NCBI RefSeq assembly: GCF_001425865.1
Contig: NZ_LMDS01000001.1
Location: 796,921-860,920 of the forward strand
Length of the DNA: 64,000 nt
Origin: Rhizobacter sp. Root404
GTDB lineage: Bacteria > Pseudomonadota > Gammaproteobacteria > Burkholderiales > Burkholderiaceae_C
Direction: 5' to 3'
The notes below the pieces were generated by a model, which was given only the letters and a program-made list of their open reading frames with translations, made no database searches and had not been told where the DNA came from. Positions 55,403 to 63,669 of the stretch are shown piece after piece (the first letter of the stretch is position 1; each line of letters begins with the position of its first letter). A program made the translations under genes and the position numbers.

Positions 55403-56773
55403 GTGAACAACCTCTACCTGCGCATCTACGCTACCGTGGTGGTGGTGCTGCTGCTGTTCGCGGCGGCCTCGGGCTGGGTGTTCCAGCGTCACATGGAGCA
55501 GGAGCGGGTGCGCGCCGAGGGCGTGCTCACCGAGCGCATGGGCGCCTGGGGCGAACTGATCCAGCGCTCGCTGCCGGGTCACGACATGCCGGCCGAGGAC
55601 CAGGCCGCGGCGTTGCGCGAATGGTCGCAACGCCTGCGCCTGCCGCTCGCCCTGGACAGCGCCAGCGGCGAACGCATCGCCCAATCCGAATCGTTCGAGC
55701 GGCGCCTGGCCGAAGGCGTGCAGCGCGGTCTCGCGGTGCGGCTGGAGGACGGCCGCACGCTGTGGATGATGCGCCCGGGTTTCGTGCGGCAGCGCGGCGC
55801 CATCGGCCACGGCGGTCCGCCCGAGCCGCCGGGCGCGGAGCCTTCGGGGCGCCCGCCGTTTTTGCCGTTCATCCCGCGGGCCTGGCAGGGCGTGGGTCTC
55901 GTTGCCGTGCTGGTGATGCTGTTCATCGCGGTCGCCGCGGGCGCGTACCCGGTGGTGCGCCGCCTGACCCGCCGGCTTGAGGCGTTGAAGCAGGGCGTCG
56001 AGCAGTTCGGCGCCGGCGAGCTGCATCACCGCGTGCAGGTGACCGGGCATGACGAGGTCGCCGCGGTCGCGTCGAGTTTCAACGTCGCCGCCGCGCGGGT
56101 CGAGGCGCTGGTGCGCTCGCACCAGTCGCTGCTCGCCAATGCGAGCCACGAGCTGCGGTCGCCGCTGGCGCGCATGAAGATGGCGGTGTCGATGCTCGAG
56201 AGCGCCGGACCGGCGCAGCGCGCGCTGCTGAAGCAGGAGATCGACACCAATGTGGCCGAGCTCGATGCGCTGGTCGAGGAAGTGCTGCTGGCCAGCCGCC
56301 TCGATGCCGCACCCACGCCCGGTCAGGACGAACGGGTCGAGCTGCTCGGCATGGCCGCCGAGGAGGCCGCGCGCGTCGATGCCGCGGTCGACGGCGAGCC
56401 GACCAGCGTCGACGGCGACGACCGGCTGCTGCGCCGCGCGCTGCGCAACCTGTTGGAGAACGCGCGCCGCTATGGCGGGCGCGAGGTCGAGGTGTGGATC
56501 GAGTCGCGCAGGGACGGCCCGGCCGCGCGCGCCGAAGTGCGCGTCTGCGACCGCGGGCCGGGCGTGCCCGAGGCGATGCGCGAGCGCATCTTCGAGCCGT
56601 TCTTCCGGATGCCCGGGCATGCCGAGCAGGCCGGCGGCGTGGGCCTCGGCCTGAGCCTGGTCAAGCAGATCGCCGAGCGCCATGGCGGCAGCGTGCGCTG
56701 CGAAGGGCGCGACGGCGGCGGCAGCTGCTTCGTGCTGACGCTGCCGCTCGCGGCGGCTGCGACACCCGGCTGA
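55403..56773 (+). CDS. Membrane sensor histidine kinase
   Basis: A 456-residue kinase: TM1 about 10-28, periplasmic region about 30-170 with a Pro-rich part, TM2 about 172-190, HAMP about 190-245. The dimerisation domain has the phospho-histidine in NASHELRSPLARM, and the ATPase has N-box (NLLENARRYGG), G1 (CDRGPGVPE), F-box and G2 (GVGLGLSLVKQI) motifs. GTG start 49 bases after the regulator. The Spy-like neighbour suggests envelope stress or metal sensing. Confidence 0.92.
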   Translation: MNNLYLRIYATVVVVLLLFAAASGWVFQRHMEQERVRAEGVLTERMGAWGELIQRSLPGHDMPAEDQAAALREWSQRLRLPLALDSASGERIAQSESFERRLAEGVQRGLAVRLEDGRTLWMMRPGFVRQRGAIGHGGPPEPPGAEPSGRPPFLPFIPRAWQGVGLVAVLVMLFIAVAAGAYPVVRRLTRRLEALKQGVEQFGAGELHHRVQVTGHDEVAAVASSFNVAAARVEALVRSHQSLLANASHELRSPLARMKMAVSMLESAGPAQRALLKQEIDTNVAELDALVEEVLLASRLDAAPTPGQDERVELLGMAAEEAARVDAAVDGEPTSVDGDDRLLRRALRNLLENARRYGGREVEVWIESRRDGPAARAEVRVCDRGPGVPEAMRERIFEPFFRMPGHAEQAGGVGLGLSLVKQIAERHGGSVRCEGRDGGGSCFVLTLPLAAAATPG

Positions 56774-56819
56774 TCGCGCTGCGCTAAGCTCGTCGCCCGA
56801 CCCCCCGCCGAGCGACACC

Positions 56820-58136
56820 ATGGCAGCAGCTGCGAAACCCTATGACGTGATCGTGTTCGGCGCGACCGGCTTCACCGGCCGCCAGGCCGTGCTGGCGCTG
56901 GCGCGCCGCGCGGCCGAAAAGCCGCTGCGCTGGGCGGTGGCCGGCCGCAATGCCGAGCGATTGCAGGCCGTGGTGCGCGAGCTGGTGCCGCCGGCCGCAC
57001 TGCAACCGGGCATCGTGGTCGCCGATGCCGAACAGGCGGATTCGCTGCAGGCGCTGGCGGCACAGACCAAGGTGCTGCTCAACCTCGCCGGTCCGTACGC
57101 GCTGACCGGCGAATCGGTCGTGCAGGCCTGCATCGCGCACGGCACGCATCACCTCGACCTGACGGGCGAGACCTTCTGGGTGCGGCAGCTGATCGAGCGC
57201 CACCATCGCGCCGCCCAGCGCGCCAAGGTCAAGATCATCGCGTGCTGCGGCTACGAGGCCCTGCCGTTCGACCTGGCCGTTCTGTGGGGCGCGCAGCAGC
57301 TGCAGCAGCGCACCGGCGAAGCGTGCCGCGAGCTGAAGCTGGTGGTCAGCTTCACCGGCAAGCGCATCACCAGCGCGCGCGATGCGGTCAGCGGCGGCAC
57401 CGTCGGCTCGATGCGCATGCTGCTCGAGCTCGACACGACCGACAGCGTGCGCAATCCGGCCTGCCTGCTGCCGCGCGACGCGCCCGATGCGCCGGCCGTC
57501 GCCGAGCGCAACGCCTACCGCTTCGTGCCGCAGTACGACAGCGACGTGCAGGCCGTCGTCGCGCCGACGATCCCGGCGCCGTTCATCAACCCGCCGGTCG
57601 TGCTGCGCTCGGTCGCGCTCGCCAACGACCCGGCGCTGTTCGCGCCGGATTTCCACTACATCGAGGCGACCGACATGGCGAGCCTGGTGCCGAAGCTCGC
57701 GCTGGTGCCGCGGGCCGCGACGCTGCCGATGCAGTGGGCCGCGGCGGCGTCGATCGCGGCGCCGCTGGCCAGCCTCAGTGCCTCGGTCTCGGGGCCGCTG
57801 AGCTTCCAGCGCGGCGTGCTGCGCAAGCTGATCGACGCGTTCGCGCCCAAGCCCGGCGTCGGCCCCAGCGAGGCGATGCTGGCCGGCAGCGGCTACGCGT
57901 TCGACCTGTTCGCCACCTCGACCAGCGGCCAGCGCCTGCGCGGCCGGGTCGAGGCGCAGGGCCACCCCGGCTACCGCTCGACGCCGGAGATGATGGTCAG
58001 CGCAGGCGTCGGCCTGGCGCGCGGCGAGCTCGGGCGCACGCCGCACTTCGGCATCGTCACGCCCGCCACCGGGCTGGGGATCGAGGCGGTCGCGGCGCTG
58101 CGCAGCGCCGGCGTCACGTTCAGCGTGGTGGCGTGA
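56820..58136 (+). CDS. Saccharopine dehydrogenase-like / trans-acting enoyl reductase family protein
   Basis: A 438-residue Rossmann-fold protein. The N-terminal YDVIVFGATGFTGRQAVLAL is an NAD(P)-binding motif of the saccharopine dehydrogenase-like group, with LNLAGPYALTGE and HLDLTGE downstream. Relatives serve as trans-acting enoyl reductases for lipids or are uncharacterised. Free-standing; the tail overlaps the convergent DUF3717/DUF1289 gene by 17 bases. Confidence 0.82.
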   Translation: MAAAAKPYDVIVFGATGFTGRQAVLALARRAAEKPLRWAVAGRNAERLQAVVRELVPPAALQPGIVVADAEQADSLQALAAQTKVLLNLAGPYALTGESVVQACIAHGTHHLDLTGETFWVRQLIERHHRAAQRAKVKIIACCGYEALPFDLAVLWGAQQLQQRTGEACRELKLVVSFTGKRITSARDAVSGGTVGSMRMLLELDTTDSVRNPACLLPRDAPDAPAVAERNAYRFVPQYDSDVQAVVAPTIPAPFINPPVVLRSVALANDPALFAPDFHYIEATDMASLVPKLALVPRAATLPMQWAAAASIAAPLASLSASVSGPLSFQRGVLRKLIDAFAPKPGVGPSEAMLAGSGYAFDLFATSTSGQRLRGRVEAQGHPGYRSTPEMMVSAGVGLARGELGRTPHFGIVTPATGLGIEAVAALRSAGVTFSVVA

Positions 58137-58578
58137 GCGGCGCGGCGGCCGGCTCGGCCGGTCGTTCGGCTGCACCTTCGGCAGCGCGCTCGGCATAGCG
58201 GTTGAAGCGCCAGGCGCTGCCTTCCATCGTGATGCGGCGCCAGGTTGCGCGCTTCTCGGCGGGCGTCATCACCGGCCAGTGCTGCACCTCGTCGAAGCGC
58301 CGGCCGCAGCCTTTGCAGATGTCGTCGCCCTGGCTGGTGGAGCAGATCGCGATGCACGGTGCGTCGGGCGTCGTCGCGTACCAGCCCAGCCAGGCGTCGC
58401 GCGCCTTGGCGGGCATCGTCGCCTCGTCGCACTCGGTCTCGTGGTAGTAGACCATCAGGCCGTACACCGTCGCGAGGGCGCGCACCTCCGCACAGGCGGT
58501 GATCCCGTCGGGCGAGGGCGAGCGCTCGCGCCACCAGTTGATGGCGGACTCGATGTCGGTGATGTGGATGGCGGCCAT
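58120..58578 (-). CDS. DUF3717-DUF1289 fusion protein
   Basis: A 152-residue protein with an N-terminal DUF3717-like part (HITDIESAINWWRERSPSPDG and CAEVRALATVYGLMVYY) and a C-terminal DUF1289 zinc-finger-like part (PCIAICSTSQGDDICKGCGR then RFDEVQHWPVMTPAEKRATW) with four cysteines spaced for a metal. Function unknown for both. The 3' end is Ala/Glu/Pro-rich. Start at ATG 58578. Confidence 0.82.
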   Translation of the reverse strand: MAAIHITDIESAINWWRERSPSPDGITACAEVRALATVYGLMVYYHETECDEATMPAKARDAWLGWYATTPDAPCIAICSTSQGDDICKGCGRRFDEVQHWPVMTPAEKRATWRRITMEGSAWRFNRYAERAAEGAAERPAEPAAAPLTPPR

Positions 58579-58641
58579 GGGGTTCCAGCGGGGCGCCAAG
58601 GATAGCGCGCACCGCCGGCAATGTTTGATACCCTTTGACCA

Positions 58642-59271
58642 ATGACCCCGACGCCCGCCGAACACCGCATCGACGACCTGGACACGCTGGCCGCCCTGTA
58701 TGGCAGCCCGGGCGAGACGTCGATCCGCAACGAGACCGATCACCTTCACCCGCACTACCGCGCGCTGATCGAGGCCTCGCCGTTCGTCGCGGTGGCCAGC
58801 GCCGGGCCGGAGGGGCTCGATGTCTCGCCGCGCGGCGACGCGCCGGGTTTCGTCGTCGCGCCCGATGAGCACACGCTGTGGCTTCCCGATCGGCGCGGCA
58901 ACAACCGCACCGACACGTTGCGCAACGTGCTGCGCGATCCGCGGGTCGCGCTGCTGTTCCTGGTGCCGGGCGTCGGCGAGACCCTGCGCGTGAACGGCCG
59001 CGCGCACCTCAGCATCGCGCCCGAACTGCTGGCGCGCTTCGAGGTGGACGGCCAGCGGCCGCGCTCGGTGATGGTGGTGCAGGTCGAGACGGTCTACTTC
59101 CAGTGCGCGCGCGCACTCGTGCGCTCCGCGCTGTGGGATCCGTCGCGTCACGTGGCACGCGACAGCCTGCCGACGCCCGGGCAGATGCTGGCCGCGCTGA
59201 CGCACGACGAGATCGACGGCGCGGCCTACGACAGCGCCTTGCCGGCGCGCCTGAAGACCAGCCTTTATTGA
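58642..59271 (+). CDS. Pyridoxamine 5'-phosphate oxidase-family flavoprotein
   Basis: A 209-residue FMN-binding split-barrel protein. Motifs HYRALIEASPFVAVASAGPEGLDVSPRGDAPGFV (in two blocks) and PDRRGNNRTDTLRNVLRDPRVALLFLVPG match the MSMEG_1061-type PPOX family, likely an FMN- or F420-dependent reductase. The substrate is unknown. It stands alone and is followed 18 bases later by a lipoprotein gene. Confidence 0.88.
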   Translation: MTPTPAEHRIDDLDTLAALYGSPGETSIRNETDHLHPHYRALIEASPFVAVASAGPEGLDVSPRGDAPGFVVAPDEHTLWLPDRRGNNRTDTLRNVLRDPRVALLFLVPGVGETLRVNGRAHLSIAPELLARFEVDGQRPRSVMVVQVETVYFQCARALVRSALWDPSRHVARDSLPTPGQMLAALTHDEIDGAAYDSALPARLKTSLY

Positions 59272-59289
59272 TTCGATGGAGAAGTCCGA

Positions 59290-59751
59290 ATGACGATCAT
59301 TTCGCGCGCCTGGCGCCCCCTCGCGCTGTGCGTGCCATTCGTGCTGCTGGCCGCCTGCGCCAGTGGCGACAAGCCGAAGCTGCCGGTCGCCCCGGCGACC
59401 GTCGAGGCGCCCGGCAAGAGTGCCGTCACGGTGACGAGCGCGAACGATGGTGCCCGCGTCGTCGTCGCGCAGGCCCAGGAGCTGCGCGTCGAGTTGCCGA
59501 ACTCGGCCTGGTCGATCGCGCAGAACTTCGAATGGTCGGTGGTCGACCTCGGGCCCGGCGTGCTGGTGCCGACCGGCTCGCGTTTCGAGCGCACCGCGCG
59601 CGACGTGAACCCGCTCGAGTCGGACGGCACGACGGTCTTCCGCTTCCGGCCGCAAGCGCCGGGCGCGGTGACGTTGAAGCTCGCGCTGCGCCGACCGCAT
59701 CGCCTCGACGCGCCGTTGCAGGCGGTGAGCTTCGACGTCACGGTGAAGTAG
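59290..59751 (+). CDS. Lipoprotein with chagasin (I42 inhibitor)-like domain
   Basis: A 153-residue lipoprotein (VLLAAC lipobox, Cys22) with a beta-sandwich domain resembling chagasin-type cysteine-protease inhibitors: hydrophobic strands, a GTTVFRFRPQAPGAVTLKL block and a late RRPHR that corresponds to the RPW loop. The NPTTG-type loop is not conserved, so inhibitory activity is uncertain. GGAGAAG ribosome site. Eight bases before the GNAT gene. Confidence 0.62.
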   Translation: MTIISRAWRPLALCVPFVLLAACASGDKPKLPVAPATVEAPGKSAVTVTSANDGARVVVAQAQELRVELPNSAWSIAQNFEWSVVDLGPGVLVPTGSRFERTARDVNPLESDGTTVFRFRPQAPGAVTLKLALRRPHRLDAPLQAVSFDVTVK

Positions 59752-59759
59752 GGCGGGGC

Positions 59760-60239
59760 ATGACGGCCGCGCTCGTCCTGCGCCCGGCCGAGCGGGCTGA
59801 CGCGCCTGCGATCGCCGCGTTGTCGCGCGATCGGATCGAGCAGGGGCTGGGCTGGAGCTGGATCGCGCCGCGCGTGTTGCGCTGCATCGCCGACGCCGCG
59901 ACGAATGTCGTCGTCGCGCCCGAAGCCGGTCACCTCGCCGGCTTCGGCATCATGAAATACCACGACGACGAGGCCCACTTGCTGCTGCTCGCGGTGCGCG
60001 CGAACGCCGGCCGCCGCGGCATCGGCGCGGCGCTGGTGGGGTGGCTGGAGGCGTCGGCGCGGGTGGCCGGGATCGGGCAGGTCTACCTCGAGGCGCGGCT
60101 CACGAACCAGGGCGCGCGCGCGTTCTACGCGCGGCTCGGCTACCGCGAGATCCAGACCTTGCCGGGCTACTACCGCGGCGTCGAAGCCTGCGTGCGGCTC
60201 GCGAAGGACTTGTGGGTGGCGCCGGTGGCGCCGGATTGA
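59760..60239 (+). CDS. GNAT-family N-acetyltransferase
   Basis: A 159-residue acetyltransferase. The acetyl-CoA-binding motif A is VRANAGRRGIGAALVGWLE; motif B is YLEARLTNQGARAFYARLGY. It resembles RimI-like or small-molecule GNATs. Substrate unknown. It shares its strand with the chagasin-like lipoprotein gene and may be co-transcribed. Confidence 0.88.
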   Translation: MTAALVLRPAERADAPAIAALSRDRIEQGLGWSWIAPRVLRCIADAATNVVVAPEAGHLAGFGIMKYHDDEAHLLLLAVRANAGRRGIGAALVGWLEASARVAGIGQVYLEARLTNQGARAFYARLGYREIQTLPGYYRGVEACVRLAKDLWVAPVAPD

Positions 60240-60255
60240 GCCGGCGCGCGGGCCG

Positions 60256-60645
60256 TCAGGCGAGGACCGAACCGCCGCGCGCGGCGCGATCGGCGCTGCC
60301 TTGCGTCGAATACAGCGAGGTCGAGTTCTCGCGCGGCATCAGCACGTCGATCGCACGGTCCAGCGCGGCGGTCGCGCGGGCGAGCGATTCGCGCTGCGCA
60401 GCGACCTGCCCGCTGGTGCTGACCAGGCGCAGGCGCAGGTCCGGCGGCACCGAGCCACGGCGCGCCGCGATGGCGAATTGATCGACCGCCACCGCGAGTG
60501 CGCGGTGCAGTTCGGTGGCGTGCAGGTCGATGCCGACGGTGTCGCGCACGCACAGGGCCATGCCCAGCGCGCTCAGCCGGTGTTCCACGGCGGCGAGGGC
60601 GGTTTCGAGTTCGGAAGCAGGTCGATCGGGGACCAGTGAGGTCAT
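60256..60645 (-). CDS. flgN: FlgN-like flagellar export chaperone
   Basis: A 129-residue mostly helical protein. Sequence similarity to FlgN is low, but it follows flgM by 61 bases on the same strand, which is the standard flgA/flgM/flgN layout. It would hold FlgK and FlgL for export. The C-terminal part (RENSTSLYSTQGSA) is a typical FlgN-like ending. Confidence 0.72.
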   Translation of the reverse strand: MTSLVPDRPASELETALAAVEHRLSALGMALCVRDTVGIDLHATELHRALAVAVDQFAIAARRGSVPPDLRLRLVSTSGQVAAQRESLARATAALDRAIDVLMPRENSTSLYSTQGSADRAARGGSVLA

Positions 60646-60706
60646 GAGGGTGTGGGTCCGAGGTGAGATGGATCCAGATCGGAAAAGGGCGGTTGTGGTC
60701 CGGGCG

Positions 60707-61102
60707 TCAGGCCTGGACCTGGGTCAGCACTTCCTGTGCGTTCGCGATCAACTTGTCGGCGATGGCCTCGGGGTTGATCTGGAACGTGCCGTCCTCGATC
60801 GCCTTCGAGATGCGGGCGACCTTCTCGGCGTCGAATTCGGGGGTCGAACCGGTGGTGAGCAGCGTCGATGCGGTGTTCGAGAGGGCCAGCGTCGTGCTCG
60901 GCTCGGGTGCCACCGGCGTCGTCACCGGCGTCGTCACGGGCGTCGTCACGGGCGTGGTGGCCGAAGGCTCGGTCGCCACCGGTGCTGCCGAGCCCCGGGT
61001 CCCGCGGGCATGGGCGATGCCGTTTGCCGACGCGTGGCTGTTCGGAACGCCGTGGGTGGCGTTCGTCTGGGCGGGCTTGTCTGCGGGATTGCCGATCTTC
61101 AT
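60707..61102 (-). CDS. flgM: Anti-sigma-28 factor FlgM
   Basis: A 131-residue FlgM, which holds FliA (sigma-28) inactive until export through the hook. The start MKIGNPADKPAQ and the C-terminal FDAEKVARISKAIEDGTFQINPEAIADKLI (in two stretches) are diagnostic. A Thr-Thr-Pro-Val repeat between them, encoded by a 12-base tandem repeat, makes it longer than the usual about 100 residues. A sigma-28-like promoter lies 50 bases upstream. Start at ATG 61102. Confidence 0.92.
   Translation of the reverse strand: MKIGNPADKPAQTNATHGVPNSHASANGIAHARGTRGSAAPVATEPSATTPVTTPVTTPVTTPVAPEPSTTLALSNTASTLLTTGSTPEFDAEKVARISKAIEDGTFQINPEAIADKLIANAQEVLTQVQA
60911..60960. repeat. 12-base tandem repeat inside flgM
   Basis: About four copies of GGCGTCGTCAC[C/G] (60915, 60927, 60939, and a diverged fourth from 60951). 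They encode Thr-Thr-Pro-Val units in the disordered linker. Unit length is a multiple of three, so copy-number changes would alter linker length without a frameshift. Confidence 0.85.
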
Positions 61103-61151
61103 GGTGCTCTCCAGGGGCCGGGTGGATGCCGGGCCGTTCAATGTGCACCTT

Positions 61152-61179
61152 GTATCGGCCCGGGTCGAGGGCGACTTTA
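61152..61179 (-). promoter_or_regulatory. Sigma-28 (FliA) promoter for flgM-flgN
   Basis: Read on the minus strand: TAAA, 16 bases, GCCGATAC, against the consensus TAAA-N15-GCCGATAA. It lies 50 bases before flgM. This allows flgM expression as a late (class 3) gene in addition to read-through from flgA. Confidence 0.65.
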
Positions 61180-61210
61180 GAGTTTTCTGAGAATCCGCGG
61201 GAAAGTGAGT

Positions 61211-61963
61211 TCACAAACCAAGTTCCACCCGGCGCTCGCCCACCGGTTGACCCGTCAGAACGCGCCCACTTTCGGTGCGTACCCGGACCGGCTGGCCTTC
61301 GATGCCGGGGTTCAGCGCCTGCGCCTCCCCGGCGACGCTGAAGCCGTCGCCCTGTGCCAGCACCGTGACGGTTTCGCCGGCGGCGAACCACTGGCGCGCC
61401 TTCAGGTGGGACTGGCGCAGGCCCTGGCCGGGCTGGAGCGAGCGGGCCAGCGTGCGGCCCACGGCGAGTTCGGTGCGGGTGATCGGCGCGGCGTTGTCCT
61501 CGGCCAGGTCGATTTCCGCGGTCACCAGGTCCGCAGCGGTCAGCACGCTGCCGGCCGCGACGCCGCTGGTCGCGGTCAACGCGGTGCCGAACACCTTCAC
61601 GGTGATCGGCAGATAGACGTTCCATTTGGTCGTTCCCTGCACGCAGCGCAGGCCGATCCGGCTCTTGCCCCACAGGCGCGTGCCTTCGGGTACATAAGGT
61701 TGCACCTGCTGACAGGGCGCCAGGCGCAGTCGCGGGTCGAGCTGACCGACCTGCACTTCGATGCGCACGGCGCCGGGCTGGGCCGTCTGGCTGCCGGCGA
61801 GCGCGAGCTGGCGCACCTGCTGTTCGAGGCCACCGGCGAGCCCGCTGGCGTTCGGCTCGACCGGCGCGGTGGGTTGGGCCAGCGCGAGCGTGGCGCAGGC
61901 GCCCATGGCCAGCAGCGCGGCGACGCGGCGCAGGGCGAAGGCGAGGGCGGGCCGGAATTGCAT
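61211..61963 (-). CDS. flgA: Flagellar basal-body P-ring assembly protein FlgA
   Basis: A 250-residue periplasmic chaperone needed to assemble the P-ring (FlgI). Signal peptide about 1-29 (ending LALAQ). The SAF-type domain covers about 120-245 with typical VTAEIDLAEDNA, LAVGRTLARSLQPGQ and GQPVRVRTESGRVL motifs. It is the first gene of the minus-strand flagellar unit and divergent from flgB, as in many proteobacteria. Confidence 0.92.
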   Translation of the reverse strand: MQFRPALAFALRRVAALLAMGACATLALAQPTAPVEPNASGLAGGLEQQVRQLALAGSQTAQPGAVRIEVQVGQLDPRLRLAPCQQVQPYVPEGTRLWGKSRIGLRCVQGTTKWNVYLPITVKVFGTALTATSGVAAGSVLTAADLVTAEIDLAEDNAAPITRTELAVGRTLARSLQPGQGLRQSHLKARQWFAAGETVTVLAQGDGFSVAGEAQALNPGIEGQPVRVRTESGRVLTGQPVGERRVELGL

Positions 61964-62116
61964 GGGCTGAACTCTAGGGGCACACGGTCGGCGACAGGGC
62001 CGCGAAATGAAGGGTCAACCGGCGCTTATTCGCGCTTATGTCGCGGCGGACCGGCTCTGACAATCCGCTCACATCGCCGCCGTGCGACCACCGCAGACCA
62101 CCGCCGAGAGGCCGAC

Positions 62117-62521
62117 ATGCTGAACCGACTCACCGACTCGCTCGACTTCCAGGCCCAGGCCCTCAGCCTGCGCTCGGAGCGCCAGCGCCTGATCGCCAGC
62201 AACATCGCGAACGCCGACACGCCCGGCTACGTGGCCCGCGAGATGAACTTCGCGCAGGCGCTGAAGGAAGCCACCGGCGCCGGCCAGCCCGCCGCCCGAC
62301 TGGCCGCGAGCCAACCCGGCCACATCGTGGCCGGCGCGAGCGGCGGCACCTACAGCACGCTGGCCTACGCGGCGCCGAGCCAGACCAACCTCGACCGCAA
62401 CACCGTCGACATGGACCGCGAGCGCGCCAGCTTCGCCGACAACACGGTGAAGTACGAAGCCACGCTGCGCTTCATCAGCGGCCAGGTGAAGACCACGCTG
62501 TCGGCGATCACCGGCCAGTAA
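62117..62521 (+). CDS. flgB: Flagellar basal-body rod protein FlgB
   Basis: A 134-residue proximal rod protein. N-terminal NIANADTPGYVAREMNF is the flagellar rod signature; the C-terminal part (VKYEATLRFISGQVKTTLSAI) forms the helical D0 domain. Start at ATG 62117, divergent from flgA across 153 bases, in which I see no sigma-28 or sigma-54 consensus; FlhDC control is likely. Followed by flgC after 11 bases. Confidence 0.95.
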   Translation: MLNRLTDSLDFQAQALSLRSERQRLIASNIANADTPGYVAREMNFAQALKEATGAGQPAARLAASQPGHIVAGASGGTYSTLAYAAPSQTNLDRNTVDMDRERASFADNTVKYEATLRFISGQVKTTLSAITGQ

Positions 62522-62532
62522 GGGAGCACGTC

Positions 62533-62949
62533 ATGTCGATGATGAACATCTTCAATGTGTCCGGTTCGGCGGCGAGCGCCCAGAGCCAGCGCCTGAACGT
62601 CGTCGCGAGCAACCTCGCAAACGCCGACACGGTCGCCGGCCCCGACGGCCAGGCCTACAAGGCGCGGCAGGTCACGTTCCAGACCCAGCTGATGGGCGCG
62701 AACGCCAACGACCCGACGGCCGCCGGCGTGAAGGTCAGCACGATCAGCGAGGACCAGACGGTCGGCCGCCGCGTCCACGACCCGAAGCACCCGAGCGCCG
62801 ATGCCGATGGCTACGTGACCTACAGCAACGTCAACGCGGTCGAGGAGATGGTCAACATGATCTCCGCGTCGCGTTCCTACCAGAACAACATCGAGGTCAT
62901 GAACACGGCGAAAAGCCTGCTGCTCAAGACCTTGCAGATCGGCCAGTGA
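62533..62949 (+). CDS. flgC: Flagellar basal-body rod protein FlgC
   Basis: A 138-residue rod protein with the N-terminal signature (NVVASNLANADT, with a short insert VAGPDGQAYKAR) and the C-terminal NAVEEMVNMISASRSYQNNIE helix typical of rod, hook and HAP proteins. It lies between flgB and flgD in one operon. Confidence 0.95.
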   Translation: MSMMNIFNVSGSAASAQSQRLNVVASNLANADTVAGPDGQAYKARQVTFQTQLMGANANDPTAAGVKVSTISEDQTVGRRVHDPKHPSADADGYVTYSNVNAVEEMVNMISASRSYQNNIEVMNTAKSLLLKTLQIGQ

Positions 62950-62972
62950 GCCGCTGACAACCGGTAGCCCCC

Positions 62973-63623
62973 ATGGCCATTTCCTCCGCGACCCTGAGCA
63001 ACATCAACGGCACCGACACCACGGCCAAGGCCGGCGGCGTCGACGATCCCGGCAGCCAGGACCGCTTCCTGAAGCTGCTGGTCACGCAGCTGCAGAACCA
63101 GGACCCGCTCAGCCCGATGGACAACGCGCAGCTGACGAGCCAGATCGCGCAGATCAACACCGTCACCGGCATCGCGACGCTCAATACCAGCGTGCAAGGC
63201 CTGTCCAGCCAGTTCCTGCAGATGCAGACGCTGCAGGGCGCCTCTCTGGTCGGCAAGAACGTGATCGTGCCCGGCAACAAGCTCGATATCGCCGACGGCG
63301 TCGCGCAGGGCGGCTTCGAGCTGACGACGCCGGCCGACGCGGTCAACGTCGAGGTGCTGAGCCCGGCCGGCAAGGTGATCGACACCATGAACATCGGCGC
63401 GCAGAGCAGCGGCGTGCACGGCTTCGCCTGGGCGCCCGGCACCTACGACAACAGCAGCAACCTGAGCTTCCGCGTCACCGCGACCAGCGGCGCCACGTCG
63501 CTGACCGCGACGCCGCTGATGCGCGACACCGTCAACGCCGTCAGTGCCTCGGGCAGCAACCTGCAGCTCGAGCTGGCCCGCAACGGCACGATCGACTACA
63601 GCACCGTCAAGGCGATCAACTGA
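62973..63623 (+). CDS. flgD: Flagellar hook-capping protein FlgD
   Basis: A 216-residue hook cap scaffold. N-terminal QDRFLKLLVTQLQNQDPLSPMDN region is the FlgD hallmark; the C-terminal part holds the paired beta domains (FELTTPADAVNVEVLSPAGK onward). It is removed when the hook is complete. No transmembrane segment. Follows flgC by 23 bases. Confidence 0.94.
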   Translation: MAISSATLSNINGTDTTAKAGGVDDPGSQDRFLKLLVTQLQNQDPLSPMDNAQLTSQIAQINTVTGIATLNTSVQGLSSQFLQMQTLQGASLVGKNVIVPGNKLDIADGVAQGGFELTTPADAVNVEVLSPAGKVIDTMNIGAQSSGVHGFAWAPGTYDNSSNLSFRVTATSGATSLTATPLMRDTVNAVSASGSNLQLELARNGTIDYSTVKAIN

Positions 63624-63669
63624 GCGCGCGCCGCGCCACCGTTTCACATCCTGTCCCGAGGAACATCCC

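Noticed and set aside
61964..62116. Sigma-54 or sigma-28 promoter for flgB.
   Set aside because: No GG-N10-GC with flanking consensus and no TAAA-N15-GCCGATAA-like match was found in the flgA-flgB gap.
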